Source: Variovorax sp. dw_308 (lineage in GTDB: Bacteria > Pseudomonadota > Gammaproteobacteria > Burkholderiales > Burkholderiaceae_C). From it: a DNA stretch of 64,000 nucleotides. A program made the translations under genes and the position numbers. A model generated the notes under the pieces. That model saw only the letters and a list, made by a program, of their open reading frames with translations. It was not told the origin of the DNA and searched no databases. The stretch is from positions 124,001 to 188,000 of the forward strand of contig NZ_JAATOM010000006.1 in assembly GCF_019207085.1 (NCBI RefSeq), given 5' to 3'. This document shows, in pieces, positions 51,801 through 60,360 of this stretch (positions are counted from its first letter, which is position 1; every line of letters starts with the position of its first letter).

Positions 51801-52397
51801 TTATTGCAGCGCGCTGGCGAGGAAATCGAGCCGGTCCTGGCCCCAGAAGATCTCACCGTCGACAACATAGCTCGGCGCGCCGAAGACGCCGGCGTCGATG
51901 GCCTCTTGCGTGTACTGCTCGTAGGCTTCCTGCGCGGCCTGGCTTTGCGACTGATCGATGAGGCGCGCGGGCAGGCCGCATTCGACCACCAGCCCTTCGA
52001 GGTGCTTCGGGTCGGCGATGTTGAGTTGCTGAACCCACACCGCCGCGAATATCGCGCTGCCCAGCTTCATCGCGGCGTCGGTGCCATGGTGGAGGTCGGC
52101 GGCGATGATGAGCTTGGACGCATCGTCGGTGGCCACCGGGAAGAACTTGGGCTTGGGCACCAGCGGCATGCCGAGATGGCGCGAGAAGCGTGCAAGCTCC
52201 ACCAGTCGATAGGCCTGTCGTTGTGGCGCACGCTTGCCGAGCGGCAAGCCGCCCGACACCGGGAATACCGCGCCCATGTCTATGGGCCGCACGCGCACGG
52301 TGGCGCCCGCGGCCTTCGCGATGGCGGCCAAACGTGCATGGCCGAGGTAGGTCCACGGACTTTGCGGGGTGAAGTAGTAGTCGATGGTTCGACTCAT
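51801..52397 (-). CDS. 2-hydroxychromene-2-carboxylate isomerase / DsbA-family protein
   Basis: A 198-residue kappa-class GST-like protein. The start YYFTPQSPWTYLGHARL carries the Ser that binds glutathione in HCCA isomerase, and the C-terminal FGAPSYVVDGEIFWGQDRLDFL is diagnostic. HCCA isomerase acts in naphthalene degradation, but stand-alone members are common. It heads a two-gene group with the dienelactone hydrolase and is divergent from the SDR gene. Confidence 0.9.
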   Translation of the reverse strand: MSRTIDYYFTPQSPWTYLGHARLAAIAKAAGATVRVRPIDMGAVFPVSGGLPLGKRAPQRQAYRLVELARFSRHLGMPLVPKPKFFPVATDDASKLIIAADLHHGTDAAMKLGSAIFAAVWVQQLNIADPKHLEGLVVECGLPARLIDQSQSQAAQEAYEQYTQEAIDAGVFGAPSYVVDGEIFWGQDRLDFLASALQ

Positions 52398-52472
52398 GCC
52401 GTCTCCTCGATGATGTAATCGGCGCTCGAGGGGGTTTTAACTGAGGCACGGATTCTGTGCAGGAGATGGGCT

Positions 52473-53219
52473 TTGAACAAGGTGCTATTGATCACTGGCG
52501 GCAGTCGCGGCATCGGCGCGGCGACGGCCCTTCTCGCCGCGCAGCGCGGCTGGGCCGTGGCGGTCAACTACGCCAGCCAAGCGGCGGCGGCTGACGAGGT
52601 GGTGCAAGCCATCCGCGCTGGCGGCGGCACCGCGATGACCGTGCAGGGCGACGTCGGCGACGAGGCGCAGGTGATGGCGATGTTCGCCCGGGTGGACGCC
52701 CAGCTCGGCCCGCTCGCCGGCCTGGTCAACAACGCCGGCGTGGTCGACATGCAGGCGCGCGTCGACGAGATGAGCGTGGCGCGGCTGGAACGCATGATGC
52801 GCATCAACGTGATCGGCAGCATCGTCTGCGCACGCGAGGCGGTGAAGCGCATGAGCACGCGGCACGGCGGCAAGGGCGGCGTGATCGTGAACCTTTCGAG
52901 CGCTGCGGCGCGGCTCGGCTCGCCGGGCCAGTACGTGGACTATGCGGCGAGCAAGGGCGCGATCGACAGCCTCACCATCGGCCTGGCCAAGGAAGTGGCC
53001 GACGAAGGTATCCGCGTGAACGCGGTGCGCCCGGGCTTGATCGACACCGAGATCCATGCCTCGGGCGGCCTGCCCGACCGGGCCAGGCAACTCGCGTCGA
53101 CAGTGCCGATGAAGCGCACCGGCAGCGCCGAGGAGGTGGCGCACGGCATCGTGTGGCTGCTGTCGGACGAGTCCAGCTATACCACGGCGACGATCCTCGA
53201 CGTGACCGGAGGACGCTGA
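52473..53219 (+). CDS. SDR-family oxidoreductase
   Basis: A 248-residue Rossmann-fold short-chain dehydrogenase. Cofactor loop GGSRGIG at 9-15, NNAG, catalytic Ser in LSSAAA, and YVDYAASKG with Tyr157 and Lys161. The start is TTG, with a perfect AGGAG seven bases upstream at 52461. It resembles glucose or 3-oxoacyl-ACP-type reductases. MarC starts one base after its stop. Confidence 0.92.
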   Translation: MNKVLLITGGSRGIGAATALLAAQRGWAVAVNYASQAAAADEVVQAIRAGGGTAMTVQGDVGDEAQVMAMFARVDAQLGPLAGLVNNAGVVDMQARVDEMSVARLERMMRINVIGSIVCAREAVKRMSTRHGGKGGVIVNLSSAAARLGSPGQYVDYAASKGAIDSLTIGLAKEVADEGIRVNAVRPGLIDTEIHASGGLPDRARQLASTVPMKRTGSAEEVAHGIVWLLSDESSYTTATILDVTGGR

Positions 53220-53220
53220 C

Positions 53221-53883
53221 GTGGCCACCGCATCGCAGACGATGGACCTCATCAAGCCAATGATCTCGCTGCTGGCCATCGTGAACCCGTTGGCCATCGT
53301 GCCCTTCTTCATCCACTACACGCAGGGCTTCACCGACGGGCAGCGGCGCAGGACGATCCTGGTGTCGTCGTTCAGCGCGTTCATCGTGATCGCCACCTGC
53401 GCGTTGCTCGGCTTGCAGTTGCTGGACTTCTTCGGCATCTCGATCGCAAGTTTCCAGGTGGGCGGTGGCTTGTTGCTGCTGATGAGTTCGCTGTCGATGC
53501 TGAATGCGCAACCGGCCGAGATGAAGACCACGACCGAGGAAATCCGCGCGACCGAGGTGAAGGCCTCGCTGGGCGCATCGATCGCGGTGGTGCCGCTGAC
53601 GATTCCGTTGCTGACGGGGCCGGCCACCATGTCGACGGTGGTGATCTATGCCGAGAAGACGCGGCACATCTGGGAACTGCTGCTGCTCGTGGGCTACGGC
53701 GCGGTGATCGCCCTTGCAACGGCAGCCGCCTTCTCGCTGGCCCAGCCGATCGCGCGCGCATTGGGCAGGACGGGCATCAATGTCATGACGCGGCTGATGG
53801 GATTGATACTTGCGGCGCTGGCGGTGGAAGTGATGGCGGACGGGTTGGGCAAGCTCTTTCCTATCCTGCTTCGCACGCCCTGA
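53221..53883 (+). CDS. MarC-family membrane protein
   Basis: A 220-residue protein with six predicted membrane helices. The conserved LLAIVNPLAIVPFFIHYT start and PLTIPLLTGPATMSTVV segment mark MarC (UPF0056). Function unknown; the former link to multiple antibiotic resistance is not supported. It starts with GTG, with GGAGG in the last codons of the SDR gene, so translation is coupled. Confidence 0.92.
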   Translation: MATASQTMDLIKPMISLLAIVNPLAIVPFFIHYTQGFTDGQRRRTILVSSFSAFIVIATCALLGLQLLDFFGISIASFQVGGGLLLLMSSLSMLNAQPAEMKTTTEEIRATEVKASLGASIAVVPLTIPLLTGPATMSTVVIYAEKTRHIWELLLLVGYGAVIALATAAAFSLAQPIARALGRTGINVMTRLMGLILAALAVEVMADGLGKLFPILLRTP

Positions 53884-54007
53884 GGCCGTCGCACGGCGGC
53901 GGAGTTAGTTAGCACTCGGCGCCTACATCGTCAAGCCCCGCAGCGGGCATTACAGTCAGTGATCCCGATGCCCATACTGGCCTTCTCTTTCCAACGAGGA
54001 GAAGTCC

Positions 54008-54454
54008 ATGAACCTGCGTCCAATCGCGTTGAGCATGTCCGTCGCGCTACTGGCGGCATGCGCCGCGCCCCCATCCAAGGCGCCGTTGCCGCCTGACATC
54101 AGGATCGAGGCGCCGAACGACTCCCTTGCGCCGGATATCAAGGCGTTCTCCGGCAAGTGGACCGGCAGGTGGATCAACAGCCTGACCCAGCTCGACCACA
54201 CGCTCGTCGTCGAGAAGATCGATGCAACGAAGGCGACGGTCATCTATTCGGTTGGAGAGCCGACCACTTCGAACGTCAACATCACGCCCCAGTGGCGAAG
54301 GGTCACGGCGACCGTGAGCCCCGGCACACTGGAGTTCAAGTTCCCCAATGGCACGGCGGTGGTCTACAAGCTGCAGGCCAATGGCACGCTGGCCGGCACC
54401 TACACGAGCAACGGCTTCAACACGACCGCAACCCTGACACGCGCGCCGGCTTGA
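54008..54454 (+). CDS. Small lipoprotein of unknown function
   Basis: A 148-residue lipoprotein. The signal ends VALLAAC, with Cys18 lipidated, and a Pro-rich linker follows. The domain from about 45 on (FSGKWTGRWINSLTQLDHTLVVE, then YKLQANGTLAGTY) resembles small beta-barrel folds that often bind lipids or cell-wall pieces. A good GAGGAGAAG site precedes the ATG. It is followed by a weak terminator-like dyad and converges with the HAD gene. Confidence 0.75.
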   Translation: MNLRPIALSMSVALLAACAAPPSKAPLPPDIRIEAPNDSLAPDIKAFSGKWTGRWINSLTQLDHTLVVEKIDATKATVIYSVGEPTTSNVNITPQWRRVTATVSPGTLEFKFPNGTAVVYKLQANGTLAGTYTSNGFNTTATLTRAPA

Positions 54455-54472
54455 AGCGCAGCGCGCCAGGGA

Positions 54473-54519
54473 GACTCCGAGCGACGCCATGAAGGGGCTC
54501 AGCTGTTCGGAGTCTTTCT
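54473..54519 (+). terminator. Weak terminator-like dyad
   Basis: GACTCCGA (54473-54480) pairs with TCGGAGTC (54507-54514), 26-base loop, then TTTCT. It lies between convergent genes; the long loop makes it weak. Confidence 0.4.
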
Positions 54520-55132
54520 ACAAGTCCAGCCGCGCGAGTGCCTCGCGCACGTCGGCCGGCGAGCGCACCTGCACCGCCTGCAACCCGGCTGCCACCGCGC
54601 CAACCACGTTCTCGACCAGGTCGTCGAAGAACAGGATGTTCGCGGGCGCGACGCCGATGGCATCGGCGATGTGCACGAAGGCTGCCGCCTCCGGCTTGCG
54701 CATGCCGATTTCGGAGGACACGAACACGCGGTCGAAAGTGGCCGCGATGCGCGGATAGGCCGCGTTCCAGGCGCGCTGGTGTTCCGCGTTGGTGTTGCTG
54801 AAGGCATAGCAGGGGCAGTGCTTGCGCGCCTGCGCAACAACGTCGAGGGTTTCGCTGATCTCCACCCCGAAGATGCGATTCCAGCCTTCTGCGATCTGGG
54901 CGTCGCTCGCGCTGAGTTCGAGGTTGCGGCGCAGGCCATCGAAGTAGGCGGCCGGCGTGATCTCGCCGCGTTCGAACTGGCGGTAGGGCTCGTCGTGGCC
55001 GAAGCGCTCGCGCAGTTCGCGCAATGGAAGTGCGGAGAGCGGCGCCCAGTGCCGGATCGCATGTTCGAAGTCGAACTCGAACACCACGTTGCCCAGGTCG
55101 AACAGAAGTGCCTCAACGCGCGGCACGGGCAT
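54518..55132 (-). CDS. HAD-superfamily hydrolase
   Basis: A 204-residue phosphatase or dehalogenase-like hydrolase. The nucleophile Asp12 lies in LLFDLGNVV; the usual second Asp of DxDxT is Gly or Asn here, as in the haloacid dehalogenase/epoxide hydrolase-like branch. Motif II is in CYAFSNTN, and the last acidic pair in LFFDDLVENV. It overlaps the 3' end of the phosphoesterase gene by 20 bases and ends the Mla-type operon. Confidence 0.88.
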   Translation of the reverse strand: MPVPRVEALLFDLGNVVFEFDFEHAIRHWAPLSALPLRELRERFGHDEPYRQFERGEITPAAYFDGLRRNLELSASDAQIAEGWNRIFGVEISETLDVVAQARKHCPCYAFSNTNAEHQRAWNAAYPRIAATFDRVFVSSEIGMRKPEAAAFVHIADAIGVAPANILFFDDLVENVVGAVAAGLQAVQVRSPADVREALARLDL

Positions 55133-55598
55133 CCCTCGAAGTCTCCAGGTCGACGATGCGCGGCTTGATCGTGCCGCCCTCCACGATGAGTTCGCCGATC
55201 GAGATCGGCAGGCTGAATCGACGCGGCCCGGCGCTGCCGGGGTTGATGTAGAGCACGCCGTGGCGCGACTCGATCTTCGGACGATGCGAATGCCCGGTGA
55301 GCACCACTTGCACGCCGGCCGCGGCGGGGTCGATGTCGAGGTCCTCGAGGATGTGCAGCGCGTAGATGAAGATGCCGCCGACCTCGACCATGTCGGTGTC
55401 GGGCACGGCGTCGGCCCAGGGCTGGCGGTCGTTGTTGCCGCGCACGGCGGTGAGGGGCGCGATGGCGGCCAGCCGGTCCAGTACTTCGGGGCCGCCGATG
55501 TCGCCACCGTGCACGATGTGGTCGCAGCCCTTGAGGAAGGACAGCGCCTCGGGCCGCAGCAGGCCGTGGGTGTCGGAGATGAGGCCGATGCGTGTCAA
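55113..55598 (-). CDS. YfcE/MJ0936-type metallophosphoesterase
   Basis: A 161-residue phosphodiesterase of the calcineurin-like fold. Metal ligands are in SDTHG (Asp9, His11), HGGDI, GNND and GHSH. It starts with TTG, since no ATG or GTG gives a complete first strand. The gene overlaps the HAD gene and follows the lipoprotein gene by 20 bases. It cleaves phosphodiesters; natural substrates of the family are uncertain. Confidence 0.88.
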   Translation of the reverse strand: MTRIGLISDTHGLLRPEALSFLKGCDHIVHGGDIGGPEVLDRLAAIAPLTAVRGNNDRQPWADAVPDTDMVEVGGIFIYALHILEDLDIDPAAAGVQVVLTGHSHRPKIESRHGVLYINPGSAGPRRFSLPISIGELIVEGGTIKPRIVDLETSRDARAAR

Positions 55599-55618
55599 TT
55601 GCTTTGCTCGATGTGCTG

Positions 55619-56284
55619 CTACTTCAGGCCGTCGACCCATTGGACCATGTCGTTGACGGCGGCATCGGTGGCGGCGGCCAGCGCCTTGACGCCGCCAGGG
55701 GCATCGGCTGTCGCTGCCGGACGCTGCACGGTGAAGGTCTTCTGGCCGCGCACGCGGTCGCCGCCCGGCGCGCCGGTGATCAGGGTAGCCCGCAGGCGCA
55801 CCAGGCCGGCGCTGGTCGAAGGCGTGTCGAAGACCTGGCTGAATTCCTCCAGCGTCACGCGCAGGGTGTCGGGCGCCTTGCCTTCGGCGCGGGTCATGCT
55901 GGCGTTCTCTTCGGCATTGAGCACCAGGCGGTGTTGCGACAGGCCGTTGCGCAGCCGCTGCCGCACCATCTGCGTCGGCGCCATGCTCCAGCGGGCCTGG
56001 CCGTAGGGGCGCAGTTCGTTGGCGTCGGCATAGCCGAGGCGGTAGAGGATCTGGGTGCCGTCCAGGCGCGGGTTGGTCTCGGGTTCGGTGAGCGCGATGG
56101 TCGGCAGCGTCGGGGCGGCGACCGGCGCGGGCGCGGTGTCGCCGGGGCCGAAGTCGTACAGGGTGATGCGCGAGGGCTTGTCGGGCAAGGCACCGCAACC
56201 GGCGAGCACGGCGCTGATGCCCAGGAAGGCGGCGGCAGCCGTGCCGCGAGCGCGATCGAAAAAGGTCTGGATGGCAGGGGTCAT
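55619..56284 (-). CDS. ABC-type transport auxiliary lipoprotein (PqiC/MlaD-associated)
   Basis: A 221-residue outer-membrane lipoprotein. The lipobox VLAGC follows a long N-terminal segment (Cys near 31). The ABC-trans-aux domain has the LYDFGPG start, TQILYRLGYADANELRPYGQARW and the APxQMVRQRL segment. It bridges the inner-membrane MCE complex to the outer membrane in Pqi/Mla systems. The ATG at 56284 is chosen over the in-frame GTG at 56293. Confidence 0.9.
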   Translation of the reverse strand: MTPAIQTFFDRARGTAAAAFLGISAVLAGCGALPDKPSRITLYDFGPGDTAPAPVAAPTLPTIALTEPETNPRLDGTQILYRLGYADANELRPYGQARWSMAPTQMVRQRLRNGLSQHRLVLNAEENASMTRAEGKAPDTLRVTLEEFSQVFDTPSTSAGLVRLRATLITGAPGGDRVRGQKTFTVQRPAATADAPGGVKALAAATDAAVNDMVQWVDGLK

Positions 56285-56295
56285 GCGTGTCACCT

Positions 56296-57258
56296 TCAGG
56301 GTCGCGCGGTCGCGGGTGGCGCGGAGAAGCCGGGCTCACCCGGGCCGGGCGCGACGCCGCCGTTGCCGTACAGCAGCGACTGCGGGTTGTCGTTGATGTT
56401 GTCCGCCGTTCGGCCAAGCCGGCGCACGGTGCGCGAGGCGTCGTCGGCCACGCGGTTGATGCGAGGCATGGTCGTGCCGCTGAAGTTCTCGACCGCGACC
56501 GCAAGCGACTTGGCGCCATCGCCGACACGCGTCAGGGCGCCGTCGGGCTGGTTGAGCCGCGCGACCGTGGTGTTGAGGTTGTTGGCCACGCGCGAGACGT
56601 CGCTGGCGGCCTTCTTCACACGGTCGAGCGTCTCGGGCATGCGCTTGAGCGCTGGGCTCAGGTCGGCCTTGATCGTCTTGTCGAGCGTCTGCGTGAGGCG
56701 ATTGGCGCCGGCGGCCGCCTGCGAGATGTTCTCGAGTGCATCGCCGATGCGCTTCTGGTTCTCGTCGGCGAGCAGCACGTTCGCGCGCTTGGCCGCCAGC
56801 TCGACCTGGTTGAGGATGGCCTCGCCGCGTTCCTGCAGCGCCGCCAGCAGGGAGGGCCGCAGTGGAATGCGCGGCGGGTTGTCGTTGTTGGGCGCGAGCG
56901 ACTCTTGCGACTCGCCCTTGTCGTCCAGCGCGATGAAGGCCAAGCCTGTCACGCCCTGGTAGCTCAGCGACGCGAAGGTCGACGTGGTGAGCGGCACCTT
57001 CTCGTCGACGCTGATGCGCACGCGCACATTGCCCTTCACCTTGGGGTCGAAGTCGATCGACGCGACCTTGCCGACCGCGATGCCGCGGTAGCGCACCATC
57101 GCTTGCGGCTGCAGCCCGCTGACGGCATCGCGCGTGGAGAGTTCGTAGATGTTGCGCACCGTGTCGTCGCGCGTGAGCCAGACTACCAGCGCGACGAGCG
57201 CGGCCAGCAAGCCGATCACGAACGCGCCTGCGGCAATGGCATGGGACTTGTTTTCCAT
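56296..57258 (-). CDS. MlaD/MCE-domain phospholipid-binding protein
   Basis: A 320-residue protein with an N-terminal membrane anchor (about 8-28) and one MCE domain (about 39-115: VRYRGIAVGKVASIDF is typical), then a long coiled-coil helical tail (about 140-280) and a Gly/Pro-rich end. It forms the periplasmic ring or tube that carries lipids. Third gene after permease and ATPase. The tail is much longer than in E. coli MlaD, closer to the PqiB/LetB spirit of reaching across the periplasm. Confidence 0.92.
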   Translation of the reverse strand: MENKSHAIAAGAFVIGLLAALVALVVWLTRDDTVRNIYELSTRDAVSGLQPQAMVRYRGIAVGKVASIDFDPKVKGNVRVRISVDEKVPLTTSTFASLSYQGVTGLAFIALDDKGESQESLAPNNDNPPRIPLRPSLLAALQERGEAILNQVELAAKRANVLLADENQKRIGDALENISQAAAGANRLTQTLDKTIKADLSPALKRMPETLDRVKKAASDVSRVANNLNTTVARLNQPDGALTRVGDGAKSLAVAVENFSGTTMPRINRVADDASRTVRRLGRTADNINDNPQSLLYGNGGVAPGPGEPGFSAPPATARP

Positions 57259-57268
57259 GGCGACCTCG

Positions 57269-58063
57269 CTATCGTTTCTCGTGCAGGGCTTCCATGGCAC
57301 GCTGGCCACGGCCGCCGAGGAAATACTCGTGGATGAACGGATGCGGATAGGCGATCACGTCGCGCGCGCTGCCGGTCACGATCACCTTCTTGTCGGCGAG
57401 CACGGCAATGCGGGTGCTCAGGTCGAACAGCGTGTCGAGGTCGTGCGTGACCATCACCACGGTGAGCCCCAACTCGCGGTGCAGGCCGCTGAGCAGGTCG
57501 CAGAAACCATCGGCGCTTTCGGGGTCGAGGCCGGCGGTGGGCTCGTCGAGCAGCAGCAGCGGCGGGTCCATGATGAGCGCACGCGCCAGCGCCACGCGCT
57601 TGATCATCCCGCCCGACAGGTCCGACGGGCTCTTGGCCGCCTGCTGCGGATCGAGCCCCACCATCTGCAACTTGACCAGCGCCGCGTCGCGGATCAGTTC
57701 GTCGGGGAAGACCTTCAGCTCGCGCAGCGGAAACGCGATGTTGTCGAGCACGCTGAAGGCGGAGAACAGCGCGCCGTGCTGGAACAGCATGCCGACGTTG
57801 GCTGCGGCCATGCCGCGGAAGTGGCCGGGCGGCCGGCCGAGCACGCTGACCTCGCCCTTGTCCGGATGCTCCAGCCCCAGGATCTGGCGCAGCAGCACCG
57901 TCTTGCCGGTGCCCGAGCCGCCCACCAGCGACAGCACCTCGCCGCGGCGGATCACCAGGTTGAGATCGCGGTGCACGACCTGGTCGCCGTCGGGCGACTT
58001 GAAGACGGTCCAGAGATTGCGGATCTCGACCACGTTCTCGACTGTGTTGGCCGGCCCCATCAT
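57269..58063 (-). CDS. ABC transporter ATP-binding protein, MlaF-like
   Basis: A 264-residue ATPase. Walker A GGSGTGKT at 48-55, signature DLSGGM at 148-153, Walker B LLLLDEP at 169-175 and the H-loop THDLDTLFDL. The LSGGMxKRVALARAL form is typical of lipid importers or exporters of the Mla type. The start overlaps the permease stop (ATGATG at 58063). Confidence 0.94.
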   Translation of the reverse strand: MMGPANTVENVVEIRNLWTVFKSPDGDQVVHRDLNLVIRRGEVLSLVGGSGTGKTVLLRQILGLEHPDKGEVSVLGRPPGHFRGMAAANVGMLFQHGALFSAFSVLDNIAFPLRELKVFPDELIRDAALVKLQMVGLDPQQAAKSPSDLSGGMIKRVALARALIMDPPLLLLDEPTAGLDPESADGFCDLLSGLHRELGLTVVMVTHDLDTLFDLSTRIAVLADKKVIVTGSARDVIAYPHPFIHEYFLGGRGQRAMEALHEKR

Positions 58064-59193
58064 TGGCGCAACCCGAAGCCCTTGAAGAGCACGGCGAACA
58101 GGGCATCGACAAGGATCACGATGGTGATCGAAGTCACCACCGACGATGTGGTGCCGCGCCCCAGGCTCTCGGTGTTGGGCTTCACCTTGAGCCCGAAGTA
58201 GCAGCCGATCAGCGCGATCAGGATGCCGAACACCGCCGACTTCGACAGGGCAATCCAGAGGTTCGACAGCGGCACCGCGCGCGGCAGCGCCGTCAGGAAA
58301 TAGATGGGCGAGATGTCGAGCGCCGCGTTGGCCGCCATCATGCCGCCAATGAGCGCGGCCATCGAGGTCCACATGCTGATCAGCGGCATCGCGATGGCGA
58401 GCGCCAGCACGCGCGGCATGACCAGCCGGAAGCCGTGCGAGATGCCCATCACGCGCATGGCGTCGAGTTCTTCCGTCACGCGCATCACGCCGATCTGCGC
58501 GGTGATGGCCGAGCCGGAGCGCCCGGCGATCAGCACTGCCGCCAGCACCGGGCCGAGTTCGCGGATGAGCGACAGCCCGAGGATGTTGACGATGAAGGCC
58601 TCGGCGCCGAAGTTGCGCAACTGTTGCGAGGTGAGGTAGGCCAGCACCACGCCGATGAGCAAGCCGACCAGCGCGGTGATCGGCAGCGCGGTGGCGCCGA
58701 ACTGGTAGAGCTGGCCCGAGAAATCGCGCCACGGCGCGCGGTGCGGCGCGCGGAAGAGCCGGACGATGTCGAGCGTGAGCTGGCCGATGATGCGCAGGAA
58801 ATCGCGCGCCACGAACAGGACGCGCGGGCCGGTGTGCGCGAAGGCCCGGACGCGGTCGGCCAAGCTCTTCGGCGGCTCCTCGGGCATGCTGCAGGTGTAC
58901 TGCGCGACCTGGTCGAGCACGGCCTTGTGCTGCGCGTCCATTTCCAGTTGCGCGGGCCATGCCTTGCCCCAATGGTTCCAGAGCACCTGCGCGCCAACGT
59001 GGTCGAGCGCATCGATGGGCCGCAGGTCCCAGGCCGTCGCGGAACGCGTAGAGGCCAGGCCTTGCAGCAGCGTCTGCCATGCGTTCGGCTGGGCAATCGC
59101 CATGGCGGTCCAGCGGCCACTGGCCGTGACCGTGCCGGACGTCTGTTCGACGCGCGGTGCGGTGTCAGGCGCGGGAGGCGCAACGGCGGGCAT
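58060..59193 (-). CDS. MlaE-family lipid ABC permease with N-terminal STAS-like extension
   Basis: A 377-residue inner-membrane permease. The first 110 residues look like a STAS/MlaB-type domain fused to the permease (ASGRWTAMAIAQPN ... WDLRPIDALDHVGAQVLW). The MlaE core follows, with five or so helices and the conserved LIRELGPVLAAVLIAGRSGSA and EELDAMRVMGI coupling stretch. In E. coli MlaB is separate, so the fusion is a natural merger. First gene of the operon. Confidence 0.92.
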   Translation of the reverse strand: MPAVAPPAPDTAPRVEQTSGTVTASGRWTAMAIAQPNAWQTLLQGLASTRSATAWDLRPIDALDHVGAQVLWNHWGKAWPAQLEMDAQHKAVLDQVAQYTCSMPEEPPKSLADRVRAFAHTGPRVLFVARDFLRIIGQLTLDIVRLFRAPHRAPWRDFSGQLYQFGATALPITALVGLLIGVVLAYLTSQQLRNFGAEAFIVNILGLSLIRELGPVLAAVLIAGRSGSAITAQIGVMRVTEELDAMRVMGISHGFRLVMPRVLALAIAMPLISMWTSMAALIGGMMAANAALDISPIYFLTALPRAVPLSNLWIALSKSAVFGILIALIGCYFGLKVKPNTESLGRGTTSSVVTSITIVILVDALFAVLFKGFGLRQ

Positions 59194-59247
59194 GGGCTCG
59201 ATGTGTTCCGGGAAGCGCGCTGGTTGGGAGGGGTGTCAAGGCTCGCG

Positions 59248-60249
59248 TCATCGTAACCGCTGGGGCTGCGCGCGCGGTGTAGGAACGACCCCCACCCGGG
59301 CACCGCTGCCGAAGCCACCCGCCAGCGTTTCGCGCAGCCAGGCGACGAAGGATGCGACGGCGCGCGGCACATGGGTCGCATACGGGCGGATGGCGTAGAG
59401 CCGATCGCCGAAGGCACCGACGGGTTGCCACTGCGGCAGCACCTCGACCACCTTGCCGGACTGCAACGCGGCCTGCGCGCTGAAGTCCGGCAGCAGCGCG
59501 ATGCCGAGGCCCGCGATGGCGGCATCGCGCAGCGCTTCGCTGTTGTTGGCGGCGAGCGGGCCGGTGACCGCCACCGTGACGCGCGGGGCATTCACGGGGG
59601 TCCGTCCTGTCGCCCTGGCCTCGAAGTGCCAGGCGGGCGTGTCCTGTGCGCGTGGGTAGTGCAGGCAATCGTGATCGGCGAGTGCCTGCGGTGTGTCGGG
59701 ATTGCCACGTCGGCGCAGATAGGCGCGGCTCGCGACCAGCACGGAACGCGTGTCGCACAGCGTCCAGGCGACGTGCGTGTCGGGCGGCGCAGCGCTGTGG
59801 CGCACGGCGAGGTCGAAGCCTTCCATGGCGAGGGAACTGAGACGGTCGGAGAGGTCGAGTTCGATGCGCACTTCAGGCTGTGCGCGCAAGAAGTCCGCCA
59901 GCCGCGGCACCAGTTGCTGCCGCGCGAAGGCGACCGGCGCCGTCACGCGCACCAGCCCGCGCGGCACGCCTGCGAGGTCGCGCACGCCCGCGAAGCTGTG
60001 GGCGATGTCCTCGAACGGCTGCCGCATGTCTTCCACCAGGTGCCGGCCGGCGTCGGTGAGCCGCATGCTGCGGGTGGTGCGCTGCACCAGCGGCACGCCG
60101 GCGGCGCGCTCGAGTTCGGCGATGCGCTGGCTCATCGCCGCCTTGCTCACGCCGAGCCGCTGCGCCGCCGCCGTGTAGCTGCCTTGCTGGGCCAGGACCG
60201 TGAGCCAATGCAGGTGCATCCACAGCGATTCGATTTTTTGTTGCGCCAT
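59248..60249 (-). CDS. LysR-family transcriptional regulator of the mmsA locus
   Basis: A 333-residue regulator with an HTH at about 10-65 ([34 protein letters not shown] in part) and an effector-binding domain at about 95-300. It is divergent from mmsA with a perfect operator dyad between them. The start is uncertain: ATG 60249 gives MAQQKIES and leaves the operator just upstream; ATG 60264 would put the operator over the start. No strong ribosome-binding site helps either. Confidence 0.9.
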   Translation of the reverse strand: MAQQKIESLWMHLHWLTVLAQQGSYTAAAQRLGVSKAAMSQRIAELERAAGVPLVQRTTRSMRLTDAGRHLVEDMRQPFEDIAHSFAGVRDLAGVPRGLVRVTAPVAFARQQLVPRLADFLRAQPEVRIELDLSDRLSSLAMEGFDLAVRHSAAPPDTHVAWTLCDTRSVLVASRAYLRRRGNPDTPQALADHDCLHYPRAQDTPAWHFEARATGRTPVNAPRVTVAVTGPLAANNSEALRDAAIAGLGIALLPDFSAQAALQSGKVVEVLPQWQPVGAFGDRLYAIRPYATHVPRAVASFVAWLRETLAGGFGSGARVGVVPTPRAQPQRLR

Positions 60250-60255
60250 GCCTGC

Positions 60256-60277
60256 ATTGTTCATGATGACGAACAAT
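60256..60277. promoter_or_regulatory. LysR-type operator between lysR and mmsA
   Basis: ATTGTTC-N8-GAACAAT is a perfect inverted repeat with the T-N11-A core that LysR regulators recognise. It is centred about 65 bases upstream of the predicted mmsA transcription start, the classic LysR recognition distance. Confidence 0.8.
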
Positions 60278-60296
60278 CAATTCAGCTTTTCATGGC

Positions 60297-60325
60297 TTGG
60301 CGCGCTCGGCCGGCATGCCTAAACT
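60297..60325 (+). promoter_or_regulatory. Candidate mmsA promoter
   Basis: TTGGCG (60297-60302), 17-base spacer, TAAACT (60320-60325). Start of transcription expected near 60332, about 29 bases before the mmsA ATG. Confidence 0.6.
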
Positions 60326-60360
60326 GCCCGCACTTCATCGACACCACCAGAGACATCGCC

